From Streptomyces sp. Tue6028 (GTDB taxonomy: Bacteria; Actinomycetota; Actinomycetes; Streptomycetales; Streptomycetaceae): a stretch of DNA of 64,000 nucleotides. A program made the position numbers and the translations under genes. Every line of letters starts with the position of its first letter. Position 1 is the stretch's first letter. The DNA is taken from contig NZ_MLCE01000002.1 in the NCBI RefSeq assembly GCF_002300165.1, forward strand, positions 32,357 through 96,356, in the 5' to 3' direction. Positions 19,840 through 28,795 of this stretch are shown here, piece after piece. The notes under the pieces were generated by a model. That model was not told the origin of the DNA. It ran no database searches and saw nothing but the letters and a program-made list of their open reading frames with translations.

Positions 19840-20457
19840 ATGTCCGTCTCACCGCATCACCCGGGAGCAACAGCTCCATCCACGCCCGATGACCTGTACG
19901 TCATTCCACCGCCGTGGGATATCGGCCGTCCGCAGCGGGCCTTCGTCTCGCTCGGTGACTCCGGTGTCATCCGGGGTCGAGTGTTGGATGCCGGCTGCGG
20001 CACGGGGGAGCACACGCTGATGGCGAGCGCTCTCGGCCTTGACGCCACCGGTATCGACCTTGCCGTCCGAGCCCTGGACATCGCCGAGGAGAAGGCGCGC
20101 GCCCGAGGCCGGAAAGTGCGGTTCCTGTGCCATGACGCCCTCGAACTCGACGGTCTCGGCGAGCAGTTCGACACCGTCCTCGACTGCGGGCTCTTCCACG
20201 TCTTCGCAGGCGAGGAGCGCATCGCGTACGTGGACGGTCTGCGGTCGGTCCTGCGGCCGGGCGGGCGTTACTTCATGCTCTGCATCAGCGACCGGGAGCG
20301 CGGCGCGTGGGGGCCGGTGCACAACGTGACGCGTGACGACATCAATGCGGTGTTCGCCGACGGCTGGCAGATCGACTCCGTCGGATCGTCCGCCATCCAG
20401 ATCAGCACCGACCCAGGCCATGTCGAGGCCTGGCTCGTCGCAACAACCAGGATCTGA
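19840..20457 (+). CDS. Class I SAM-dependent methyltransferase
   Basis: 205 residues with a seven-strand methyltransferase core: motif I VLDAGCGTGEH (about residues 49-59), the acidic ATGIDLA of motif II, FDTVLDCGLFHVF and LRPGGRYFMLC. The N-terminal PPPWDIGRPQRAF segment is like thiopurine/halide-methyltransferase-type enzymes acting on small sulfur, selenium or metalloid compounds. That would suit a detoxification block, but the substrate is not proven. The ATG has GGGAGGA with good spacing. It is divergent from, and probably controlled by, the TetR protein at 19131. Confidence 0.85.
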   Translation: MSVSPHHPGATAPSTPDDLYVIPPPWDIGRPQRAFVSLGDSGVIRGRVLDAGCGTGEHTLMASALGLDATGIDLAVRALDIAEEKARARGRKVRFLCHDALELDGLGEQFDTVLDCGLFHVFAGEERIAYVDGLRSVLRPGGRYFMLCISDRERGAWGPVHNVTRDDINAVFADGWQIDSVGSSAIQISTDPGHVEAWLVATTRI

Positions 20458-20490
20458 ACCCCTTCGCGCACCACCGACACGAGGATCGCC

Positions 20491-21129
20491 ATGCCGAGCG
20501 CCGAAGCCCGTATACCCACCAACCGGCCCAGCCGGTATCTCGTCCAGCTGTGCAAGCACTTCAGTAACAAGGGCCGTCACCTCGGCCGCAACGCGCGTCC
20601 ACATCATGGCGATGGCGCCACGCACATGCCGCCCGATCTCAGGCTGGATCAGCTCCATGTCGAATGGACCGAGACCCGTGGAGTCCTGACTCTGCCGTGG
20701 GGGCGGTGCACCCTGGACGCCACGCCGGATGCGCTGATCCTGCGCGCCGAGGGCGACGACGAACAGGGGCTGCGTCGAGTCCAAGATCTCCTGGCCGCAC
20801 ATATCGGGAGGTTCGGCCGACGCGAAGAGCTGCGGGTGAAGTGGCAGGAGTCGGAGCCTGCTGCCCAGCGTATTGAGGCCACCGGCGGAGCGGCCGTACC
20901 CGCAGCATCAGCTTCAGCGCGACGCAGGCACCTCACCTGGGCAGGCGTCACGGTCCTGGGCATCCTTGCGGTGGCCGTGCACCTCGGCGCGGTCGGTGCG
21001 GTGTTGTCCGCGCCAGGCTGGACGAATTGGGCCGTCGGCGCTGTCCTGGGCGCCGTGGTCCTGAAGGTCGCGGCTGTGGCACTCCTAGGTCGTCGTGTGC
21101 ACCGCCGCAGCCCACGGCAGACCGGGTAG
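20491..21129 (+). CDS. DUF2218 domain protein with C-terminal membrane helices
   Basis: 212 residues. The first 110 match DUF2218, with the typical IPTNRPSRYLVQLCKHFSNKG opening, HLGRNAR and a WGRCTLDATPDALILRAEG strand. A linker rich in Ala follows, then two hydrophobic helices near the C-terminus (about 148-170 and 175-198) and a basic tail. The fusion of DUF2218 to a membrane anchor is unusual in my experience. DUF2218 proteins are small and often next to metal-uptake or redox genes; the function is unknown. It follows the methyltransferase gene after 33 nt, so the two may be co-transcribed. Confidence 0.75.
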   Translation: MPSAEARIPTNRPSRYLVQLCKHFSNKGRHLGRNARPHHGDGATHMPPDLRLDQLHVEWTETRGVLTLPWGRCTLDATPDALILRAEGDDEQGLRRVQDLLAAHIGRFGRREELRVKWQESEPAAQRIEATGGAAVPAASASARRRHLTWAGVTVLGILAVAVHLGAVGAVLSAPGWTNWAVGAVLGAVVLKVAAVALLGRRVHRRSPRQTG

Positions 21130-21323
21130 CTCCCGCCGCATTGCGGGCACTTCAAAGGTGCGATGGCCGGCATGTACCTGGCCCTGAGCGCCCCGCCAGC
21201 AAGCGCAGCACCCACCGCCAGGGCGATCGCCGATTCTCGCGACACATCTCCCACGTGGTGCGCCCGCACGCCGGTCACGAGGCCAGCAGCAGTCAGTACC
21301 TACGTCAGTGCCGTCACCACCAC

Positions 21324-22013
21324 TCACCTGGCGACCGTCCGGTGCGGCACGCGGGCATCCCTCGACGACCGGTCGGCGTGGGTCGGCCTGTGGCGCAGCT
21401 TCGGCCAGAACGCCGGGGTGCGCTCCGCGTACGCGGTCCACTGTGCGTCGAAGCGGGCGGCGACTTCGTGTTCCTCGCTGCGGGCCAGGCGCAGGTACAC
21501 GTACACCAGGGCCGGGAACATGATCAGGGTCGGGACGGTCGGCCACTGCAGCAGAAAGCCGATCATAATGAGGAGGAAGCCGTCGTACTGCGGGTGACGC
21601 ACCCACGCGTAGGGGCCGGTGATGGCCAGCTCGTCGTGCTGGGCGGCTTCGTGGAGGCGTTTCCAGGCGGCGGCGATCAGCCAGAAGCCGGTGCCGATGG
21701 CAACGTAGCTGGCCAGATGGAAGGGGCTCAGATGCGGATCGCCGGACCAGCCGGCCAGGTCGTTCCACAGGTGCCCGCCGGCGTGCGTGTCCTTCAGCAG
21801 CGGGAATCGGGAGCCGAGCCAGCTGCCCAGCAGATAGACGGTCAGCGGGATGCCGTACATCTCGGTGAACAGGGCGACCAGAAACGCGCTGTAGGCGCCC
21901 ATCGCACGCCAGTCCCGTTGGGTTGTGGGATGGAAGAAGCTGGCGGCGAACGCGATGAAGAGCAGGGTGTTGAGGACCACCAGCGGCCATAGCCCGTACG
22001 CGCCGTCATCCAT
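21324..22013 (-). CDS. Isoprenylcysteine carboxyl methyltransferase (ICMT)-like membrane protein
   Basis: 229 residues with about five hydrophobic segments and the ICMT/phospholipid methyltransferase signature near the C-terminus: GPYAWVRHPQYDGFLLIMIGFLLQWPT, then a SEEHEVAARFDAQWTAYAERTPAFWP cap. Members methylate isoprenoid, lipid or other small acceptors using SAM. In Gram-positive metal islands they are often found next to DUF2933 and copper genes, as here. The ATG at 22013 has GGGAGG upstream at good spacing. It is the distal gene of a minus-strand run with the DUF2933 and SHOCT genes. Confidence 0.82.
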   Translation of the reverse strand: MDDGAYGLWPLVVLNTLLFIAFAASFFHPTTQRDWRAMGAYSAFLVALFTEMYGIPLTVYLLGSWLGSRFPLLKDTHAGGHLWNDLAGWSGDPHLSPFHLASYVAIGTGFWLIAAAWKRLHEAAQHDELAITGPYAWVRHPQYDGFLLIMIGFLLQWPTVPTLIMFPALVYVYLRLARSEEHEVAARFDAQWTAYAERTPAFWPKLRHRPTHADRSSRDARVPHRTVAR

Positions 22014-22111
22014 GGCGACCTCCCGCGGTGAAGTGGGAACGGGCGGGCGGGCGTCGTCCACATGCGAACAAGGCGATCACGGCACTCACGTCCCACCCGG
22101 CCCCGGAATGG

Positions 22112-22363
22112 TCAGGACCGGCTGCGCCCGGTGGGGTGGTCGTGCTTGTGCAGCGGGTCCTCGTCCCGGTCGTCACGGTGTTGATCGTGGCCACTGTGCG
22201 CGTCCTGGCCGTGCATGCTGCGCATCATGAAGAACATCATCAGCGGGCATGCAGCGACGAGTGCGAGCCAGACCAGGGATTCCAGCGACGCGCCGAGCAT
22301 CACAGTGCCGACCACGACGATCGCGGCGGCGAGCGCGTACATGCCGTAGTTGCGCTGGTTCAT
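22112..22363 (-). CDS. DUF2933 small membrane protein
   Basis: 83 residues, with a hydrophobic core in two helices (YALAAAIVVVGTVMLGASL, VWLALVAACPLMMFFMM) followed by a soluble tail rich in His and Asp (GQDAHSGHDQHRDDRDEDPLHKHDH). This is the DUF2933 layout. The His/Asp tail could bind metal ions such as copper at the membrane. GGAGG precedes the ATG. It lies between the ICMT-like and SHOCT genes, all on the same strand. Confidence 0.82.
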   Translation of the reverse strand: MNQRNYGMYALAAAIVVVGTVMLGASLESLVWLALVAACPLMMFFMMRSMHGQDAHSGHDQHRDDRDEDPLHKHDHPTGRSRS

Positions 22364-22389
22364 GACTGGCCTCCTTCACGGAGGGCGCA

Positions 22390-22410
22390 GGGCCGCAGCC
22401 GGTGCGGCCC
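22390..22410 (-). terminator. Intercistronic hairpin
   Basis: Perfect 8-bp stem GGGCCGCA/TGCGGCCC with a 5-nt loop between the SHOCT and DUF2933 genes. It may attenuate transcription into the downstream gene. Confidence 0.5.
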
Positions 22411-22417
22411 GCGGGTT

Positions 22418-22687
22418 TCAGTGTTTTGTCAGGGGCCCGGAGCGCAGGGTGTTCAAGCGGCGCAGGTATTCGTCCTCGTCGATCTCCCCGCGTGCCAGCC
22501 GCTCGCGGAGGATCTCCTCGGACGAGGTCGTCGCCGGGGTGGCGGTGTGTTCTTGGGGCCGGTTGATGGCTCGGAAGAGAAGCACGGCGATTGTGATGAT
22601 CAGCGCCCAGAAAAGGATCATGCTGATCGACATCGCGAACCAACCCCAGCCGCTGACGCCATGGTCGTACCAGAACAGCATCGCCAC
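22418..22687 (-). CDS. SHOCT domain membrane protein
   Basis: 89 residues: one N-terminal membrane helix (GWGWFAMSISMILFWALIITIAVLLF) and a C-terminal SHOCT motif (SSEEILRERLARGEIDEDEYLRRLNTL). SHOCT segments occur at the ends of many small membrane proteins and probably mediate oligomerisation. Such proteins commonly accompany copper-resistance genes. It is the first gene of the minus-strand set SHOCT, DUF2933, ICMT-like. Confidence 0.85.
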   Translation of the reverse strand: MAMLFWYDHGVSGWGWFAMSISMILFWALIITIAVLLFRAINRPQEHTATPATTSSEEILRERLARGEIDEDEYLRRLNTLRSGPLTKH

Positions 22688-23020
22688 TCACCTGCTTCGG
22701 CGTTGTTCCGTGGCCAGATGCGGAGGGGCACCCGGCGGCTTCTTGCCTTCGTTTCCATCATCCCTTCGCCGACCGTGGCGGTCTGGGGCCGGATGGTCCA
22801 CGACCATTGGGCCATTGCGCCCATACCAGGTGCGCATAGTCGGACACAGGCTGGAGAGTGAGCCGACAAAGGAGGCGAGCCGCGCGTGGCGCCCTCGAAC
22901 CGTCGCTGTCCGTACCCCTGCCGTACTTACCGTCGCGCCGGGCTCCTGCTCATCGGCCCGCGCCTGCGTCTGTAGCCACCATGCGGTGGTCCCTCACGCT
23001 TTCCGTTTCAGTTGCCGCCT

Positions 23021-23039
23021 TACCCCTACGGGGTATATT
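23021..23039 (+). promoter_or_regulatory. CsoR-type operator overlapping a -10 box
   Basis: TACCCC-TAC-GGGGTA, a perfect 6-bp inverted repeat, overlapping TATATT at 23034-23039, a good -10 hexamer. The palindrome resembles copper-sensing CsoR operators of actinobacteria. It lies about 45 nt before the DUF6153 gene and the multicopper oxidase behind it. No csoR gene is seen in the window, so the regulator would act from elsewhere. The rest of 22688-23082 shows no gene. Confidence 0.6.
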
Positions 23040-23082
23040 GGCGGATGATCAGCCGTTCCTACCCCGAGCGCGGATGGAAGCC

Positions 23083-23532
23083 ATGACGACAGCCGACCAC
23101 CCGACAGACGGCCCTCGCGGCGCCGTGCTGCGGTGGACGCATGCTGCCGTCATCGCGCTGACGGCGGTGCTCGCGGTTCTCGTCCACCACGAAACGGCCG
23201 CCGCCGTCACACACGTGCCGCCTGCCGGGGCGATGGCGGGCATGCACCATACGTCCACGACGACGGTGTCCGTCCACGCGGGCGGGCACGCCATGCCCCC
23301 TGGCGTCACCACGCCGGCCTCGGCCCACGACGATGGCGGGGCGTGCTCGGGCACAGCGATGCAGCACTGCTCCGCCGCCGTGGCCGACGGCATGAAGCTC
23401 GTCCCTCCCCACCAGCCTTCCGTGGACTGCGCCCCGGCCTTGTGCGCCGGCGCCGCGGTCAGCCGGGACATCCCGGGAACCACGGGACGGGCCCCGCCCG
23501 ATCTCTCCTTCCTCTCTCGATTGCTGCTGTAG
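23083..23532 (+). CDS. DUF6153-like exported Met/His/Cys-rich protein
   Basis: 149 residues from the ATG at 23083; an ATG at 23074 also reads in frame. One hydrophobic segment (AAVIALTAVLAVLVHH) could be a signal anchor. After it come several His, Met and Cys residues in short clusters: AMAGMHHTSTT, HAGGHAM, CSGTAMQHCSA, CAPALC. These are candidates for copper binding. The layout fits DUF6153, a family of small actinobacterial proteins near copper genes. A CsoR-type operator and -10 box lie directly upstream, and a multicopper oxidase gene follows after 90 nt, which suggests a shared copper-induced unit. Confidence 0.7.
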   Translation: MTTADHPTDGPRGAVLRWTHAAVIALTAVLAVLVHHETAAAVTHVPPAGAMAGMHHTSTTTVSVHAGGHAMPPGVTTPASAHDDGGACSGTAMQHCSAAVADGMKLVPPHQPSVDCAPALCAGAAVSRDIPGTTGRAPPDLSFLSRLLL

Positions 23533-23622
23533 GCCGCGCCTGCGGCTGTGCGCACTCACTCGTGCGCTCAGCCGTCCACACGCGCGTCCAGCACAAGCGA
23601 TACCGAGAAGAAGGACACCTCT

Positions 23623-25245
23623 GTGAACACCATGAACCGCCGCTCCGTCCTGCTGGCCGGACTCGGCGCCGCGGGCGCGGGCGCGCTCGCCGCCTGCAGC
23701 AATTCCGGCAGCACGCCCGCCCTGATCAGTCCCTCCGGGGCGGACGTCGCCGCCGCCGACAAGAAGCGCACCGGTAGCGGCAGGACCCAGGAACTGACGC
23801 TTACCGCAGCACGGGCCATGACCGACCTGGGCGCCGGGATCACGGCGAGGACCTGGACCTTCGACGGCCGGATTCCCGGCAAGGAGCTGCGGGTCTCGGT
23901 CGGTGACAGGCTGGCCGCGACGCTGTCCAACCAGTTGCCGAACCAGACGGCCACCTCAATCCACTGGCACGGCATCGCCTTGCGCAACGACATGGACGGC
24001 GCACCGCTGGCCACCCAGAGTGCGATCCGGGCAGGACACAATTTCACCTACCGGTTCACCGCAGACACCGCCGGTACCTACTTCTTCCATCCGCACGTCG
24101 GTGTCCAGCTCGACCGCGGCTTGTACGCGCCGTTGATCGTGGAAGACCCGAAGGAGCCGCTCTCGTACGACGACGAGTGGGTGGTCGTCCTCGACGACTG
24201 GCTCGACGGCGTCACCGGCACTCCGGACGACGTCTTCGCAGAACTGCGTCAGGGCATGGGAGGGATGCACATGGGCGAAGGCACCAACGACCCGTCGAGC
24301 TCTTCCGGTCACGAAGATCACGACATGGGCGGCATGGACATGAGTGGCGGCATGGACGGCACGGCCGGTTCCCCCTCCGCCTCGGCATCCGGCGGAAGCA
24401 TGGGCACGAAGTTCATGCTGATGGGTGCTCAGAGCCCACTGCTCGGGGGCGACGCCGGTGACGTCAAGTACCCGTATCACCTGGTCAACGGACGCGTTCC
24501 GACCGACCCGGCGGTCTTCCGAAGCAAGCCCGGCAAGCGGATCCGTCTCCGCCTGATCAACGCCGGCAGTGACACCGCCTACCGCGTCGCCCTCGGCGGC
24601 CACAAGCTCACCATCACTCACACCGACGGCTTCCCCGTCCGGCACGAGCTGGTCGACGCCCTGCTGATCGGCATGGGCGAACGCTACGACGTCCTCGTCA
24701 CTCTGGACGACGGCGCCTTCCCCCTGGTGGCGTCGGCCGAAGGAAAGAATGCCACCGGCATGGCCGTCATCCGCACCGGCTCCGGCAGCACCCCGAAGGC
24801 AACCGTCCGGCCGACGGAACTGGACGGCATGCTCAAAACCGCATCGCAGCTCCATGCGGCGGACGACGTCCGACTGGCGCCGAAGAAGCCCGACCGGGTC
24901 CACCGCATCGAACTGACCGGCGGCATGATGACCTACAACTGGGCCATCAATGGACGACGGTTCGACATGAACAAACCGACAGCGCATCCGATCACCGTGG
25001 AACAGGGCCAGCGGGTTCGGCTCGACTTCGTCAACACCACCACCATGTGGCACCCGATGCATCTGCACGGCCACACCTACCAACTCGGCGACACCGGACC
25101 GCGCAAGGACACCACGATCGTGCTGCCGAAGAAGACGACGTCGGTGTTCTTCGACGCCGACAACCCCGGGCAGTGGATGCTGCACTGCCACAACGCCTAC
25201 CACGGCGAGGCGGGCATGATGGCGTTGGTCGCCTACCAATCCTGA
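23623..25245 (+). CDS. Exported multicopper oxidase with Met-rich insertion
   Basis: 540 residues from the GTG at 23623 (GAAGGA 7 nt upstream). The N-terminus MNRRSVLLAGLGAAGAGALAAC has both a twin-arginine pair and a lipobox Cys, so it is likely a TAT-exported lipoprotein. All four copper-ligand motifs are intact: H114-W-H-G, H156-P-H, H477-PMHLHGH and H521-CHNAYH with type-1 ligand Cys522 and a following GM. A Met/His-rich insert at about 212-250 (MGGMHMGEG, HDMGGMDMSGGMDG) resembles the Cu(I)-binding loop of CueO-type cuprous oxidases. Together with the CsoR-like operator upstream, copper detoxification at the cell surface is the likely role. It could also oxidise phenols. Confidence 0.93.
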   Translation: MNTMNRRSVLLAGLGAAGAGALAACSNSGSTPALISPSGADVAAADKKRTGSGRTQELTLTAARAMTDLGAGITARTWTFDGRIPGKELRVSVGDRLAATLSNQLPNQTATSIHWHGIALRNDMDGAPLATQSAIRAGHNFTYRFTADTAGTYFFHPHVGVQLDRGLYAPLIVEDPKEPLSYDDEWVVVLDDWLDGVTGTPDDVFAELRQGMGGMHMGEGTNDPSSSSGHEDHDMGGMDMSGGMDGTAGSPSASASGGSMGTKFMLMGAQSPLLGGDAGDVKYPYHLVNGRVPTDPAVFRSKPGKRIRLRLINAGSDTAYRVALGGHKLTITHTDGFPVRHELVDALLIGMGERYDVLVTLDDGAFPLVASAEGKNATGMAVIRTGSGSTPKATVRPTELDGMLKTASQLHAADDVRLAPKKPDRVHRIELTGGMMTYNWAINGRRFDMNKPTAHPITVEQGQRVRLDFVNTTTMWHPMHLHGHTYQLGDTGPRKDTTIVLPKKTTSVFFDADNPGQWMLHCHNAYHGEAGMMALVAYQS

Positions 25246-25323
25246 TCTTCCACACGCAATCTGACGTCACGGCTGTGACCTCCCTCATGTTGAAGGGGGG
25301 CACAGTCTTCGTGGCAGCCTGGC

Positions 25324-26327
25324 TCAGAACGGGAGCTCTTGCCCGGCCGCACCTCGCTTGATGCTCGTGATCCGTTCGTGGAAATCGCGTGTTGCGGCTT
25401 CGCGTGGGTAGCGGGCACGCAGCTCTTTATCCAGCTCGTCAGCGACTAAAAGTAGCGACGGGAGGGACTTGCGGTCGGCCTCAAGGGCTGTTGTGCCCAT
25501 GCTGATGGCTTCTTCGATCTCGCCAGTGCGGGCAGCAGCGACTCCGAGTGTCAGACGGGCTTCAGCGGCCCGCATGGGAGAGATTTCGGTGCCGTCAGGA
25601 CCGGTGCTGATGCGGATCGCTGAGCGTGCGTGGGCGGCGGCGCGCTCGTCGTCTCCGAGAAGACGGTAGGCGTCCATCTCGTAGAAGTCCCACTTGTCGG
25701 GGTCGATGATGAAGTGGTGTTCCGGGTGGTCCGGTCGCGGGAGTCGGTCGAGGCGAGCACGTCCGGCGTCCAGGGAGTCGCGAACCAGGCGCGCGTCTCC
25801 CATGCGGGCAGCGGCACGAGTTTTGTGCGCGTAGAGCTGGACGCCGACCGAGTGCGCCTGGTCGGCCGTGTGTCCCGCCTCGACGGCACTGAGCATGTCC
25901 TGCCATCGGCTCTGAGTGAGGGCGAACCAGGCTTCGATCTCCCATGCCCACGCCATGATTTCGCCGTGGCCGGCCTCTTCTCCGATGCGGAGTGCGGCGG
26001 CCTTGCTGAGGTTGGCGGCTTCGCGCTGGCCTCGGTCGTACTGGACACACGCGTTCAGCAGCAAGAGCCATCCGGCGTCGACGAGCAGTTCCCGGTGCTG
26101 ACGGAGGGTGGTCCGGCCTTCGAGCTGTTTGGTGACGTAGTGCAGCCCGTTCCTGGTGCGCTCGTGCAGGTAATCGGCGTCGGCGTAAGGGTATGCGCGG
26201 GCGAGCTGGTCGATGCCCTGCTCGATCGACTCCAGGGCGGCGCTGTTGATGCTGGACATCTCCGTCCGTCGCAGCATCTCTGCGACGTCCCAGAGGCCGG
26301 CACCGCCCTGGGCGATCAGCCCACTCG

Positions 26328-26329
<2 letters not shown>
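25324..26329 (-). pseudogene. XRE-family regulator lacking its N-terminal HTH
   Basis: About 330 codons of the TPR-like C-terminal part of a Streptomyces helix-turn-helix regulator: AGLWDVAEMLRRTEM, SLESIEQGID-type segments, GRTTLRQHRELLVDAGWLLLL, EIMAWAWEIEAWFALT and repeated Ala/Arg helices. Intact relatives have about 100 more residues with an XRE HTH at the N-terminus. Here the reading frame runs straight into ABC ATPase sequence at about 26328, so the HTH was lost at the right junction. A shortened protein could start at the ATG at 26259 (311 residues) but would not bind DNA. It overlaps no other gene. Confidence 0.75.
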
Positions 26330-26932
<603 letters not shown>

Positions 26933-26936
<4 letters not shown>

Positions 26937-27388
26937 GTCTCCTCGGCCTCCTCGTGCAGGTTCGCCGCCAGCTTGCGCAGCGCCGGAATGGCCGCCTCCA
27001 GGGCCGCGCGGTCGGCGTCGTCCAGGCGGTCCACCTGGCGGCGTACGAGTGCCGCCCGGCGCTCTCGCCAGTCGCGCAGCCGGGCTTCGGCCGCCGGTGT
27101 GGGCAGCAGGCGCGCGGCGCGCCGGTCGGCCGGGTCCGTCTCGCGGTGCAGATAGCCGTCCCGCACCAGCCGGTTGACCAGCGTCGAGACGGAATTGCCC
27201 GCGAGATAGAGCTCCTTGGCCGCTTCCGACACACCGATGCCGGGACGGGCGACGACCAGCCGCAGCAGTTCGACCTCGGCGCCGCGCAGCCGCGGGGCGG
27301 TCATGCCGCCGCGCAGCCGCCGCCGGATGAGGCGCTGCACCCCGGCCAGGGTGTCGGCGAGCGTGTCGGGAAAGGTCTCTGGTTCCAC
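26933..27388 (-). CDS. MarR family regulator of the broken ABC operon
   Basis: 151 residues. Winged-helix core: RLRGAEVELLRLVVARPGIGVSEAAKELYLAGNSVSTLVNRLVRDGYLHRE, followed by the wing DPADRRAARLLPTPAAEARL. It is apparently intact and lies upstream of the truncated ATPase with a 4-nt ATGA overlap, so its original target was that drug-export operon. A 21-nt palindrome sits just upstream of its start and is the likely autoregulatory operator. With the transporter destroyed, it may now be free to drift or may control other genes. Confidence 0.9.
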
Positions 27389-27397
27389 GTTTCGACG

Positions 27398-27418
27398 ATA
27401 GCTCTGTGACAGAGGTAT
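27398..27418. promoter_or_regulatory. Palindromic operator upstream of the MarR gene
   Basis: ATA-g-CTCTGT-g-ACAGAG-g-TAT: 6-bp core arms around one base, extended by matching ATA/TAT, 10 nt upstream of the MarR start at 27388. Size and symmetry suit a MarR dimer. It could equally influence the divergent STAS gene at 27579. Confidence 0.65.
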
Positions 27419-27578
27419 CTAGGGAAAGGGACGGTCAAGAGCGGGCAACCCTTCGGAACGCGTCCGTGCGCGAAAGATCCGGGTGTGCACCGCATTTCGA
27501 GGGGTACTCGGAGACGTGCTCGCCGGCGTCCCGCACGCCGGAAGGATTCCGACGGGTCAGTGTCCATTGGAGGGAACC

Positions 27579-27956
27579 GTGCCGGCCGAACCAGCTCCCG
27601 TGTCCATCGACGTGACACTGCCCCGGGAGGGCGTCGCCCTGGTCGCCGTCGAGGGGGACCTGGACGTCGAGACCGCCCCCGAACTCCGTCATCATCTGTC
27701 CGACCAGGTCCGCGCCGGGCGTCGGCACCTGCTGATCGACCTGGCCGCGGTCCCGTTCATGGACTCGTCCGGCATCAACGCCATACTCAAGGCCCTCGAG
27801 GAGACCCGGCTGGCGGGCGGGAGCATGCGCCTCGTCTCGCCCGCGCCGGCCGTCCGGCGCGTCCTCGACCTGACCGGCGTCAATCTGGCGATCGCGTCCT
27901 CGGACAGCGTGGACGCCGCACTCGCTCTCGTGGCCGAGGACGCCACACTCCGCTAG
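27579..27956 (+). CDS. STAS-domain anti-anti-sigma factor
   Basis: 125 residues from the GTG at 27579 (GGAGGG with good spacing). A single STAS domain: VALVAVEGDLDVETAPELRHHL, then LLIDLAAVPFMDSSGINAILKA with the phosphorylatable Ser in the DSSG motif. Such proteins bind RsbW-type anti-sigma kinases when unphosphorylated and are reset by SpoIIE-type phosphatases. Candidate partners nearby are the HATPase proteins at 35620 and 37602 and the phosphatases at 11433 and 28796. It is divergent from the MarR gene and has no operon partner. Confidence 0.92.
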   Translation: MPAEPAPVSIDVTLPREGVALVAVEGDLDVETAPELRHHLSDQVRAGRRHLLIDLAAVPFMDSSGINAILKALEETRLAGGSMRLVSPAPAVRRVLDLTGVNLAIASSDSVDAALALVAEDATLR

Positions 27957-28006
27957 TACCACCAGCTCCGCCGGCAACGGCGAACCGTCGCCCTCGCGGG
28001 ATCAAT

Positions 28007-28024
28007 AGTTGTCATTTGACAACT
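28007..28024. promoter_or_regulatory. Perfect MarR-type palindrome between convergent genes
   Basis: AGTTGTCA-TT-TGACAACT: 8-bp arms with no mismatch. It contains a TTGACA at 28016-28021, with a weak CAAAGT 18 nt downstream, so it may be an operator on a promoter firing rightward, antisense into the MarR gene at 28169. A related site lies before the rsbR-like operon at 30066. No gene start of its own is visible; the rest of 27957-28168 is empty. Confidence 0.6.
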
Positions 28025-28168
28025 GTAGCCGTGAGGCAACAAAGTGATCGACGTCGGAATGCGGAAAGGACCTGAGACATTGCAGTGGGTGAACTCGGCT
28101 GCCCACTCGGGACAACAGCCGTGCAGGGACCGGAACACGCCGGCGCCCGCCTGCCGCGAACGTGCCGG

Positions 28169-28645
28169 TCAGGCCGTACGGGCATCCATCGTGTCGTCCT
28201 CGTGCATCTGCGCCGCCGCGGCCGTGCAGAAGGCCTCCAGCCCCTCCACGAGCGCCTTCCGCTTGGCCGCGGGCATCTGCGCCAGTACGGCCTCCAGGGC
28301 CTGCTCGCGACGTGTCCGCAGCTCCTCGAGGAACGAGGTGCCCCGAGGGCTGAGGAAGAGGCGCAGCTCACGGCGGCTGGTGGAGCTGGGTCTCCGGTCG
28401 ACGTACCCCACCGCCTGGAGCCGGTCGCAGAGCCTGCTCGTCGAGGGCGGAGTGGAGCCGAGCGCGTCGGCGAGCGTCCGCAGATTGATTCCCTCGTTGT
28501 GCTCCAGGATGAACAGCACGCGCAGTTGGGAAGCCGAGACAGGGGCCGTCGAGGCGCGCCCCCAGAGGATCTCCAGCAGCTCGGCCGCCTCGGAGGTCAC
28601 ACGAGCCACCTCACTGGGCTGCGGACGCGGGCCGGAGGAAGTCAC
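28169..28645 (-). CDS. MarR family transcriptional regulator
   Basis: 158 residues from the GTG at 28645; an ATG near 28725 would add about 27 residues of unlikely sequence. Winged helix: SQLRVLFILEHNEGINLRTLADALGSTPPSTSRLCDRLQAVGYVDRR, with a wing SSTSRRELRLFLSPRG. It belongs to the same subgroup as the MarR at 34808 (shared SRLCDRL recognition helix and a similar wing). It is divergent from the SpoIIE gene at 28796 and thus embedded in the partner-switching cluster. The palindrome at 28007 and the related sites at 30066 are plausible targets. Confidence 0.88.
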   Translation of the reverse strand: MTSSGPRPQPSEVARVTSEAAELLEILWGRASTAPVSASQLRVLFILEHNEGINLRTLADALGSTPPSTSRLCDRLQAVGYVDRRPSSTSRRELRLFLSPRGTSFLEELRTRREQALEAVLAQMPAAKRKALVEGLEAFCTAAAAQMHEDDTMDARTA

Positions 28646-28795
28646 CGTCTCACTCTCCCAGTCTTCGTGCGCGCTGTCAGCCCGCAAAGGCTCCCACACG
28701 ACCAAACAATAGACAGCGGTACCCATCAGCGACCCAACCGCTCCCAGGAGCGTGACCGGGCATCGCACTAATCGAAGAATGGCATATCCGACATC

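Noticed and set aside
23548..23622. An upstream start for the multicopper oxidase
   Set aside because: The in-frame extension has no signal-like sequence, while the GTG at 23623 has a good ribosome binding site and directly precedes the RR signal peptide.
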